Assembly: GCF_002078875.1 (NCBI RefSeq)
Contig: NC_034414.1
Location: 19,518,895 to 19,582,894 of the forward strand
Length of the DNA: 64,000 nucleotides
Direction of reading: 5' to 3'
Source: Numida meleagris
Taxonomy: Eukaryota > Chordata > Aves > Galliformes > Numididae
Every line of letters begins with the position of its first letter. Position 1 is the first letter of the stretch. A model generated the notes under the pieces. The model saw only the letters and a list, made by a program, of their open reading frames with translations. It ran no database searches and was not told where the DNA came from. The translations under genes and the position numbers were made by a program. Below, piece by piece: positions 51,201 through 61,663 of the stretch.

Positions 51201-52009
51201 TTATAAAAAATGCAGTGCTGTATAATGGATCATTAAATAAAGATGTACAGTTCATTAAGTGAAATACTGCATATCCAGTTAGCAGAGAACCAGTGAGCAA
51301 CTAGTAAGCAAATGAAGTATTATATGTAGAAACTGTGCCAAAGACATAGACAGAAAGTTTGTTGCTGATCTGTTCCCTGTTGTCTCCACCACTATGAGCA
51401 GTTAGTCCTAAACAAGAGAATGAGAAGGATGCACGTCTGAAAAGTCTTTGCCATTGAGGTATGGCAAGTAGTTGTTTAAAAAAAAAAATAATAAAAAAAT
51501 ACTGCATAGTTTAATGCAGGTGAAGTGCTCTGCTTCCAGCTGGGCAGAGCAAAGCAGTTTGTCATCTGCTTCACACCTCTATCTGATTGGGATGCTCCCA
51601 GCAGGAGTTCATTTACCAGAGCCTCCCAAGGTGGAGTACGGACAGGCACAAACAGGATTGAGTTCCACCAGAAATGGAGCATTTGCATCCGCTTGCCTCA
51701 GAAAGACCCAGGATAAGCTGATTTTCCTTTCATCCGCTGTCACAGTCAAATCTTTGTCCAAGGGTATGAAACACCTTAGTGCCCTCATCCTAAGGTCGTT
51801 AAAGCCACAGTGCTTTAGAACTGTTAGCTTCAGGCAAAACACTTCTTCAGTTTCTCCTTTGTGGGAGAGAATTCAAGAGTCCTTGGGCTGGTGAGGGTGA
51901 GAAGGAGGCAGTATGCTGCAAAGGTGGTTTGGAGGAGGTAGCTCTGTATTCTGTTCTCTGCCGCAAGTACACTTGTATGTGTTTCTGTGCTGCGCTGTAT
52001 AGAAAGGCA

Positions 52010-52100
52010 AAGCAGTCCTAGGACAAGAGATTGGAATTGGCATCTCCCACTTCTCAGGTGAACCCCTCATTGCTAGGCCACAGCCTGCTGCCCAGGTAGG
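52010..52100 (-). mobile_element. tRNA-derived SINE head, ancient
   Basis: On the minus strand the sequence ctgtggcctagcaatgaggg, then gttcacctgagaagtgggag and atgccaattccaatctc, resembles the tRNA-like head of old amniote SINEs ('tggcctagtggttagagcac ... gggttcaaatcc'). It covers an A-box-like and a degenerate B-box-like segment. It is too decayed to be a working tRNA gene. The family name is not assigned. Confidence 0.45.
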
Positions 52101-54633
52101 CTCAGTAACTGTGGATTCGAACTCACTTGAGCAGATAAGTTCACACAGCCCCAGTACTTTGCTATCAGATACTGGTGAAGGAGAACAGAAATACTGCTTC
52201 TCTGTTAAATGTCTTAATGCTACAGTTCTGTTATGGAATTAGGATGCAGTGAAGAACATGTACAATATTTATTCTGTACAAGGAGTGTCAAGCTAAAAGT
52301 CTTTGTGTGAGATGCAGTATTAAAAGGAGTGTGCAGCACAGAAGTTGTCATTAATTTCCCCTTCATCTGTACAGATAGTTACTTCTGTACTCGTTTATTT
52401 ATTTTCCTGGGTATGGTCACCTGTTACTTTTTCTCAAAGCATTGTGGTTTAATTACCAAGTGCAGGAAAGCCTTCCTTTACTGAAGTTTGGCAAGTGAAT
52501 TTCAAAATTATGCAGTTTTTCTGAGACTGCAAAACCTGATTTATTGGTTAACATCCCACAGGGGATGTAGAAAGTGTCATATGTTGTATGTTCTATGGTT
52601 TTTTTTGTCTAGACAGAGTATTAGAGTAGGTTTATAAAGATACTCAGGAACATCTGTAGTTTTTAAATGCGAGAGGACTATATTTCGAAATGCCTTCTCA
52701 GTTGCTGTCTGCTTTTCATGGAATACTTGTCTTTGGTTTTGCCCAGAACCAGAATCATGGTCTCCATCTGATACGGAGCTTTTTGAGATTCTTGGTCCCA
52801 GACGTTGCTGCAGAAAAAGAATGGATAAACACAGAGCTTTTTCTTTTACGGAGGACCAAAAATCAGTGAGATGGGTTTCAGGTTTCTGACAGCCATCCTA
52901 GAAGTCCCTTTAGGACATATATGAGGAAATACATTGTGCTGGGTGTGGTTTTGGTCCCTTCCAAGCCCCTGATGTGAATAGAAAGATCTGCAGAGTCTCC
53001 ACTTGAGTGACAATCCTCATTCGGAATTTTTGATGGGAAACACCATTTGCATGGATGCTGCATGCCTTAAGACACTTCTGTCCCTTAGTCACCTCCACTC
53101 TCACTACTGGCTTGAAGTTATTCCCTCAATTTCCTCTTCTTTTTCCTCTCTGCTGCAGTACCCGCCATTCCCTTCAAGAGCTTTGGCTGTTCCACTTGGT
53201 GTGATCGGACCCTGGCTCCAGTTGATTAGAAATGATTGGTTAGAATACAGAGGCAGAGGAGAAGATGCCAGTCAAAACTGAGAGTGCTTCAGGATTTCTG
53301 ACATTGAGCCCACTCTTACTGAAGTGACAGAGCTAACACTGAACAAGCCGTTTCCCTACAATCCTCCTGTTCATTTATTTCCATCAAGTGTTCAGATGTT
53401 GTAGATCTCAGGTATATTTGAATTAAACTTGTTAGACCAGTACTTCTTTGGGAGCAGTGCATTGCTGAGAATGATATTTAAACAGTGCCTGGGGGGACAA
53501 ATTCCTGCATCCATTGACTTGCCAAACTGAGGATTTTCCATTAGACTGAGGTCATCCCACTAACCTTCACTGGTCTCAAGGGGAAACAAGCTCATTTTAA
53601 ACTGCAGCAGTAATTAAATCTGCATACCTACTTGACCGATTTGATATTTAATTAAAGTGGAAGTACTATGGTGGGTAGTTGAGATAAATGACAGTCAACA
53701 TTTGCTGGACTGACATCTGATTTTTCTTTTTTTTTTTTTCTGAGGTTTTTAAAATGAGTCTTAGTCTAGTATATAGTTATGCAAGGGTAAATCTTTAGAA
53801 AATAAGTACTAGCCTGGAATGTTCCTAGCATGTGTTTTTCAGGTTCTGAATAGGGGCACGGAAGGCTCCTTAGGTGAAAGATGCAGAGTACATAAAAATT
53901 GGAAGGATTTCACACCCAACCATTGATAGTGTTTTTGTGTGTATGTCTATGTAACACTATTGCTAACCATTAGCAGAATGGAAAAAAAAATCAAGAAAAT
54001 ATTAGTCTTGATTACAAAGAACTTTGCAGTTTTAAAGGTTTTAAAGTATTTAATTAGAGGCAGTCTATAACAGCATGCAAGTGAATTTAAGTTTTATATC
54101 ACTTTTTAAATCAGACACGGTAGACAAGTAGGGGAGTTTCATCATTGAATTGCAAATTATCAGTCAAACAGAAATCATTGCTTTCTGACGCTATAGCAAG
54201 GTCTAGTTTATTCAGAACCTCCTGGTTAATAATGCACACATGGATCACAGGTTCAACAGCTCTTAGTCTACAGAGGCAGAACAAATACTGTATTCATTTG
54301 CTTTACTGGTGAGAGATCACTAACTGTAGCTCTTAACGACACTTACTGAAAGTGCTTTTTTGGCATTCTTGGGCTCTTGACTTTCAATGCTTTTCTTTTT
54401 AATTACCATTTTAATTACTCCCCACGCACCCTGGGAACTCGTTATTTGCTGTACACTCAGGAGTTTTAAATCAGGGAATTCCTTTTGGCCATTAAGGTTC
54501 CACTTTCCTTAAAATGACAGCTCTAGTGACTATAGTGTGCATGTCTTCCTGACTTGATGAAAATGTTTGTCCCTTGCTGTAGTCAAGGTCCAAGGCTGCT
54601 CTAACCATGTGCCCTGTCATACAATGTTTTTGC

Positions 54634-54845
54634 TCACGACTTTATTACTACTGACACATGCTGTAAGAGGCAACTTCCCACTGTCTGGGATCTGATTTTT
54701 GTTGCAACAAGATCCTGAGACATTCTGAATTTACTACATATGAGGTTGCTTTTTGTGAGATCTTCTTTATTGCCATCGTACTGTATCTGAGGTGTTCCTT
54801 TACGGCCTTTTGCTTTTTGGTGACACCAGTATTCACCCTTGATAA
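54634..54845 (-). other. Weak coding-like frame behind a splice-acceptor-like site
   Basis: On the minus strand, acttttctttcag (AG at 54847-54846) precedes an open frame of about 70 codons to a TGA at 54636-54634. Its translation includes EYWCHQKAKGRKGTPQIQYD, which looks protein-like but matches no family I know. There is no start codon near the front. A stretch of this length can arise by chance, so it is listed only as a candidate exon. Confidence 0.15.
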
Positions 54846-57519
54846 CTGAAAGAAAAGTTATCAGTAATGATTAATTCCATTCCTGGCTGGATAGCCTGCG
54901 CTATAGATCTTTGCCACAATTTTATTGTGGACAGATCGTTTGCCCTGTTGGAGCAATAGGAATTTTTGCAGAATTGCAAAACTGATAAAATTACTTTATT
55001 CCCTTTATGTAATGATGTCTTGCTATGGGGCTGTTGCTAAGCCATGCTTTTCAGAACAATTTGCTTTCTGATGGAGACAGCGTGCCTTCTGCTATTGCAG
55101 CTCATCCTCCTCTAGCTCCTGTAGTGAAGCCTTGAAAGATTATAACAGAAAATTTACCCATGGAGTTAAGTAAATGGCTTACGGAGACTGTGCAGGAGTA
55201 AGGAACAAGTGCTTTGTTTGCAAACTTCCCTTGTCCCTTTGAAAATCTCGTGACTGATTAAACATTCACAAGTTTTGTTTTTTTTTTGACAGCAGAAAAA
55301 GCTTAAATTTGATCAAACCCAGCCAGACTGAAGCTTCAGAATAAAGCTGGAGAAAGTATTTGAAGTAGAGAGAGGTTGACTTTTTTGTTGTTTGTTTTTC
55401 ATTAGTGAATTATTTTAGTGGGCCAAAAAGCTGATAGTGATATCGTTATCAGGTACTAAACTGTTGATTTAAAAAAAAAAAAAAGCTGCATTGAATTGAA
55501 TGTGTGCTCCTGGACAATTATTTTTCAAGGCTAAGTCAAAATTCTTCAGTCAATTATTTTTGGAAATAAATTGAAGTTTGTTGAATAAGTTGAATCAATA
55601 AGTTGAAATTTGGCTTTTCTCTTTGATTCTTCCTCCTCCCTACCTCCCAACGGAAGAAATGTTTGTTACTTTTTTCAAATTCCCTTGTTGAACTGGACAT
55701 CCAAAACGATTAGTCGCCCTTGAAATATTAGGCGTAGTGTTTGAACTACAGTCAAAAAAATTCGAGCTTTGAGCTTGATATAAACTAACCGTGGCACTGA
55801 TGGGACAGCTTGTGTCTCAGGGGATGGCGTGCGGATGGATCATGAAGATGGCAAGTGGCAGTGGGCAGGTTGAATGTTCTTTGAGCACTACACAACTAAG
55901 AAGCATACAGTAAATATATATTAGAGCAGCAGGCTCTTATTTTAAATGATAAAGTTTACAGCGCTCTATACTACATTATGTTACTAAAAGCAATTAGAAG
56001 AGTGTTTTGGTATATGGCACCATCAGAGGTAAAAGCACCATGCTTACAAGAATGGCTTGGTTTGAGAAATTTTAATTTTCAATTAAGCTTGAAAGGACAA
56101 AGTGCAAAATTAACTAACTTGCAATTAATTTCAGTAGTAATTATGTAAAAAATTCCAGGCATACAGAAGATGAGACGTGTGGCATAATTAGTTGTGGAGT
56201 TTTTTTGCTGCTGTAATTACAGTGATGAATATGCATGAGGCTGTTTGGGGAAGGGAAGCGCAGCAAGCAATTGTATTTAATTAAACTTTTAGCTGGCTTA
56301 GTTATGGAGGCGGTTCTTTGTTTTAATCCCTTCAAAACTGCTGTGAAACTCCTGAGGCAGAGAGGTTGCACCCCACAGCGTGTAAAAAGACTTCTTAGGA
56401 TCTCATTTTTCCGTGCAGAGGTCTCCAAGGTCATCTGTCACTTCATGAATCATAGGTAATCGCTATGTCTTGTTTCTCCAAGTCATGAAACTTCAGTGAA
56501 AAGCCTGATCAAAGCAAACTGCACCTTTTATTGTTTGGGTATTTAAACAGTTCAAAGAGGATGATGTGGTGTTGCACAGGTGAGTGTGAGTTCAAGGAAC
56601 CATCACGATCTTTAATATTGTGAGGCAAGAGTAATGCTGCTGTGCTCAGTGCTGTGCTGAGATTAGAGTCAGGCCCTTCGCTTCTAGAGATCCTTTTGCT
56701 GGATCCTTATCTACAGAAATAGAAATTAGCTGAAAGGTTAAAGGAAAAGGAGAAAGGCATCATAAGGAGTGACTGTGTGTGTGGTTTGTTGTAGTTTGTT
56801 TTCACTATTTTCTAGATATTTGATGGTCCCACTTAGTCTAGGATCTGGTATGATTTGTGTTTAGTCAAGTTTGTAATCTGACATTTAGACATGCTAAATC
56901 AATCTGTCTTGAGTGTATGGATGCTTTCCATTGCACCTGCACGCAGCAGGATACTGAGGAGGACAGTACCAAGTAGCTGAAAGAATAATCAAGTTTACTT
57001 TTAGAGCAAAGCAATAAAACTACCTCTTCTGTGGTAGCAAAGACAAAATAAATATCTTTAAAAGTGTGGATGGAGAGAAGAGTGTATCTGATGAACACTG
57101 AGTACTCCCAGTTCTCATCCTGATTGGCAGTGTTTAATTATGCAACTGTAGGTGGGTTGCTTTAGCAGCTGGAACTTTGCTTTTTAGGTAAGGGGTATGT
57201 TTACCTATCTTGCTGCATTACTGTAATGCTTTTGTGATTTCTCTGTAAATCAGATTATTCTGATGGAAGAGCACTATCAAAGAAATGGTGTAATTATCTA
57301 CATAGTCCTATAAAGGAGATGTTGCAAATGTTTTTGTTTCTTACTGCTGGAAATTATAATGTATGTTCCAGCTATTACAAAGATGCTTCTGAGAAGCTTC
57401 TTTCAGATGATGTGGTTATTCCCCTGAACACAATTCTATACAATCACTCAGCTTTTGTTTAAATATAGTAATACAACATTATTCACCTATTCACCCTTCT
57501 ATCTGTGAAATACATTGTT

Positions 57520-57945
57520 AAATTTGTCCTGTATCAATTCCCTTTTACCCTTGTCGCCTTTAGTTGCAGTGTGCCCAAGAGTCTAAAAATGAGTCACCGA
57601 GCTTAATTTTTATTACCCATGGCTATTATAAATACTTCAGTCATGTCTCCTCTTAATCATCTTTTCTCAAGATGGAATAAATCCTACTTTTTTTTCTCTC
57701 TTGATATTTAAACCCTGTTTCTCTATTCATCATCTTTGTTTCTGATGCTGTACTCTCACCAACCTAATTCTGTCTGTCTTCAAATAAGCTGACCAAAATA
57801 GGATGCTACAGTTCAAACGTGGTTTCACTGGGGTTTTCTAGAATCATACGACAATACATTTAATATCCTTTGCTTGTGATAAGCCAGTTTTCTATTAACC
57901 TTCTTTACCACTGCAGTACATTAGACCAAGAATCTGTCAATAAAA
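57520..57945 (-). mobile_element. Ancient CR1/L3-like LINE relic, antisense
   Basis: The plus strand reads like antisense CR1/L3 3' text: catgtctcctcttaatcatc, then gctgaccaaaataggatgct, acagttcaaacgtggtttca and gttttctattaaccttcttt. These correspond to the 'gaccaaaactgcacacagtattcaaggtgtg' and 'ttagcttttttgac' blocks of old CR1/L3 families. It is diverged, with several indels, and far older than the other antisense CR1 copies. Confidence 0.65.
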
Positions 57946-59280
57946 GTTCGTTTTCATGTGACACATTAGCTAATTCAGGGCATTTTAAACTATGCTTAGC
58001 TGTACTGATCATTATTATTTGCCTCCAGTCTTTCCATGCAAAATGTGAACTATAACTATAGCTACCAAAAATCTCTTTGTTTGTCCTTGCAGAAAATAAT
58101 TATCTAGACATAGTGATGAATAATTATGAATCCTGCCTCTTAATACAGATTTTAAAATACATTTTTCTTTCTCATGTTGTACACAAATGCTTTTCATATC
58201 TAGAATTGCACAATTCAGTATGACTAGCTCAGTCAGTCAGCCAGGGTCAAAGGGAAAATAAATGTTTCTACAATCTCTGTGGAAACAAAAAGCAAGACTT
58301 AGTCTCTAGTGAGAACAAATCTGGCATTCTCACATTCATTAGGCTGCGCTTGTCAGTGCTGAATAAACAATCTTTCATCAAATGCAGCAGTTTTCTTCAT
58401 TCTGTAATTAAAGATATTTTTTTGCTTAATTTATTTATGTGAAAACCTGCTGAAGTGAGACCAAAATTTTTATAATGCATATTTCACAAAGAGGTATGAA
58501 GGTTCTGGATGAAGTCCCAGGTACTATAATATCTTGATTTACTGTCTACAATGTTATGCTGAATCTATCCACGATGGAAAGGTATCCAAGCTTTCTTTAA
58601 ACATGAAAGGAGGAGATCAGCTCTTTCTTCCTTTGTTAATGAGTGGTTAGCATGTAAGACTTGTACAATTTATAGATTTGTCAATGAAGCATGAACTTCT
58701 GCTGAACTTGGCAGTAGAATGAGGTCATACAACAACAAAAAAATAAAATTACTTAAATGAGGATATCTATGTTCATTGTTAGAGATTTATTTTTTTTTCA
58801 GTTATTTTTCTGCCTCTCTGAAGGCAGTCTTGGCAAAACTAGTCACTTGGAGAAATAACTGGAATTTGGGCCTTGTGGGGTGTTTTGGGATCTTTAGTTG
58901 ACGGGGTAGAAGTTTTGTTGGTTTTTGGACTACATGCCAGCATATACATCCAGGACTATCAAAAGTCACAGGGGACCTCCAAAGATACGTCTCGAATGTT
59001 GTTGGCTGAAGTGTGGTCAGCTTTATCTATGTCATTCTTGGTCTCCAATCTATCATGCTCTTAAAGGTCTCCAGAGCTGAAGGTGTGAAGTCTCTTATGG
59101 AGAGATCTATTGCAGTACTTCGTTATCTTTGCCTTGGAAAGTTGCCTCTGGTACCAGACCTATTGACATGGCTTAGGAAGCTGATGAAATGATGTGTGGC
59201 TTTGCCTTCTAGGGTGTGGTTCAGTTTCAACTTGATTTTGTAGTTGGTTGAAATCTGTAGGATTTTTTTATATTTTTCAG

Positions 59281-59311
<31 letters not shown>
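59281..59311. repeat. A31 homopolymer
   Basis: It is an uninterrupted run of 31 A bases. It could be the tail of a young plus-strand retroposon, but the sequence before it (58860-59280) does not resemble a known LINE, SINE or gene. The exact length in an assembly is unreliable. Confidence 0.85.
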
Positions 59312-59313
<2 letters not shown>

Positions 59314-60218
59314 TTGGGAAACTCTCCTAAAGGAATAATGGAATGTTACTCCACACGAGAAAGCCACCAGAATGGTCAGGGTAAGCAGAAATCAAAGCGA
59401 GAGCAAGGCATAGAGGCACGTGGTGGTGTTACAGCTACTACAGCTCAAACACAAAGATAGGAGCTCTAATTAATTAGATGTATGAAATAAAAATGTGATC
59501 TCTCATTCATTTGGGATGCTTTCCTGCAGCATTTGAAAACACTGAGTTTATATTGTTAGGGCAGGTATTGTCTTGATTCTTGTTCATTTCAAATCCAAAA
59601 CATAATGCTTCTGTATTGAAAATGTTAAAAGCTTAATTATAATGCTTACTTAGTGTCTTTTGGACATCTGATCATTCATGTTGTTCTCCACCAAACTCTT
59701 GGTCTGCTGTGTTTCTTTTCTTTTTGTTTGTTTGAATGTGTTTTCCTGAGCTTGATCAGCAGAGACACCCTGCTGGAGCTGAGTAGTATTGGGGCTGCAT
59801 TTTTCACTGTTGGTTAACACCTTATTCTCTGCTGACACCTCATCTGTCCCAGACCATTTCTGCTATTTTCAGATGACTTTGAATTTTAATCTTGTCCAGT
59901 AGGGCGCTTGTAGCATTGCCTAAGGTGAACTGAATAAGCCTGTTCTCTCTGCTTTGTCACTCATGTGCTTAATGAGTACAATCAGATCCAGAACAGCCCT
60001 TTGGGCTCTCTAAGAAGCTTTCTGTTTTGTAGTGAACCACTGGCAACTGCAGCCTTTGAATGGTCCCCTCCAACTTCCCTGTCTTTCAGTGTCATATTTT
60101 CTGATCAAGTGAGATTTTAACAGAGAATGAAAAACACCAGTTTATCATCTTCTTCCTGATGTTAATGTCTTTCAGATGCTCTTTGATGTCCCATTTGTAC
60201 ACTTGCTTTCAAAGGCAG

Positions 60219-60326
60219 TTTTTTTCTATTTTCTTTCCGCTTTGCTTTGCATGCTTCTTTCTGTGTATTTTTTCTTCATTTTTCTTTTTTTCTTCATTTT
60301 TTCTTTTTTCATTATTTTTTTTCCTC
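60219..60326. repeat. T-rich polypyrimidine tract
   Basis: About 100 bases of T with scattered C, including several runs of six to eight T. The resulting frames, which are rich in Phe and Leu, are artefacts of composition and not membrane proteins. Confidence 0.8.
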
Positions 60327-60832
60327 GGATTTCACTGTCCCATGATGGGGAAAGCTAAACTGGACTGTGCAGCAGCCACTTTCACAGCCAATTGTTGTCA
60401 TCTTCGCTGTTGCTTTTTATGTATTATTTATCTTTTTATAATATTAAAGATTTGCCATTTAATTTGCAACCAATGGTGATGTTTGCTGAGACCTTGTACC
60501 TTCATCATAGTGAAGTTTCTGAGGCCACAATTTGGTGAGACTTTCATGTTGTACACCGAGTTTATAATGCTTGTAGCTGAAAGGAAACGCTGGTTATTGA
60601 ACAACTGTAATGTAAGTCGGAATAACTTTAAGAAGCAAAGCTTCTCGTGATGCAGCTTCATGTGTGTGGGTTTACTGCTAGTTTCTTCTGTAAAATCCCA
60701 GAAGCAGTCAGTGAAGGGTGTTGGGTAGGTGTGCCTGGGTGACATGTTATGCACCTGCTGGGATTGGTGCTGAGTGATGTAGCAGCTCTTGTCTGTCTCT
60801 GCTTTCTTTTTTGGTTTTTACTCAGGGCCACA

Positions 60833-61663
60833 CCATAGAATCATAGAATATCCTGATCTGGAAGAAATCCACACTGGTCATTGAGTCCAACTCCTGGCTC
60901 CACACAGGAGCACCTAAACCCTATGCCTGAGAACATTTTGCGAACACTGTGTGAGCTCCGGCAGCCTGGGGTCATGATCACTGCCCTGGGGAGCCTGTTC
61001 CATGCCATTAACCTTCTGATGAAGAACCTTTCCCTAACACCAACCATGACCCTTGCCTGATACAGCGCCGTGCCATTCCCTCAGGCCTGGTTGCTGTCAC
61101 CGAAGAACAGAGCTCAGCACTGCCCCTCCCCTCCATGTGAGGAGATGTAGGCCACTGTGGGACCACTCCTCAGCCTCCTCTGTTCTGGGCTGAACAGACC
61201 AAGAGACCTCAGCTGCTCCTCACGTGTCTTGCCCTCCAGACCCTTTCCCATCTTTGTAGCCCTCCTTTAGATTCTCTCTAATAGTTTTATGTTCTTATGT
61301 AGTGGCATCCAAACCTGTACCCAGTGCTGGAGGTCGGGCTGCAGCAGAAGAGCAGAGCAGGACAACCCCTCCCCTTACCTGGTGGCACTGCCTGATGCAC
61401 CCCAGGGTATGGTTGGCCCTTCTGGCTGCCAGGGCCCACTGCTGACTCAGGTTAAACTTTCCACCAACCAGAACCCCCAGATTCCTTTCCATGGGACTGT
61501 TCTCCAGTCACTTGTCCTGTAGTCTGTACATAGGGCCAGGGCTGCCCCATCCCATATGCAGAATCCAGCACTTGCTCTTCTTCATGTAGATGGTGACCAA
61601 CCTCTCACTGCAGGGTGGCACCGAGGGCTGGTTAAGGCCTCATCAGCCCCCAGCACATCCCAC
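60833..61663 (-). mobile_element. CR1 LINE 3' part with ORF2 C-terminus, antisense
   Basis: This is the longest CR1 copy here. It begins with ccatagaatcatagaatatc and the gagtccaactcctggctcca block. It continues for about 830 bases through the 3' region into ORF2. The minus-strand frame at 61295-61492 includes MERNLGVLVGGKFNLSQQWA and LAARRANHTLGCI, the conserved C-terminal motif of CR1 reverse-transcriptase proteins. It is 5'-truncated at about 61663 and broken by frameshifts. Its 3' part closely resembles the copy at 18799-19150. Confidence 0.92.

Noticed and set aside
51472..51894. 140-codon plus-strand frame
   Set aside because: Several overlapping frames on both strands compete here, the first codons come from an A-rich tract, and the translation has no recognisable domain.
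59248..59460. A31 run as the tail of a processed pseudogene
   Set aside because: The upstream 400 bases do not resemble any coding sequence or known retroposon, and no flanking duplication was visible.
60159..60479. Phe/Leu-rich frame resembling a membrane protein
   Set aside because: It is produced by a T-rich low-complexity tract and has no organised membrane topology.
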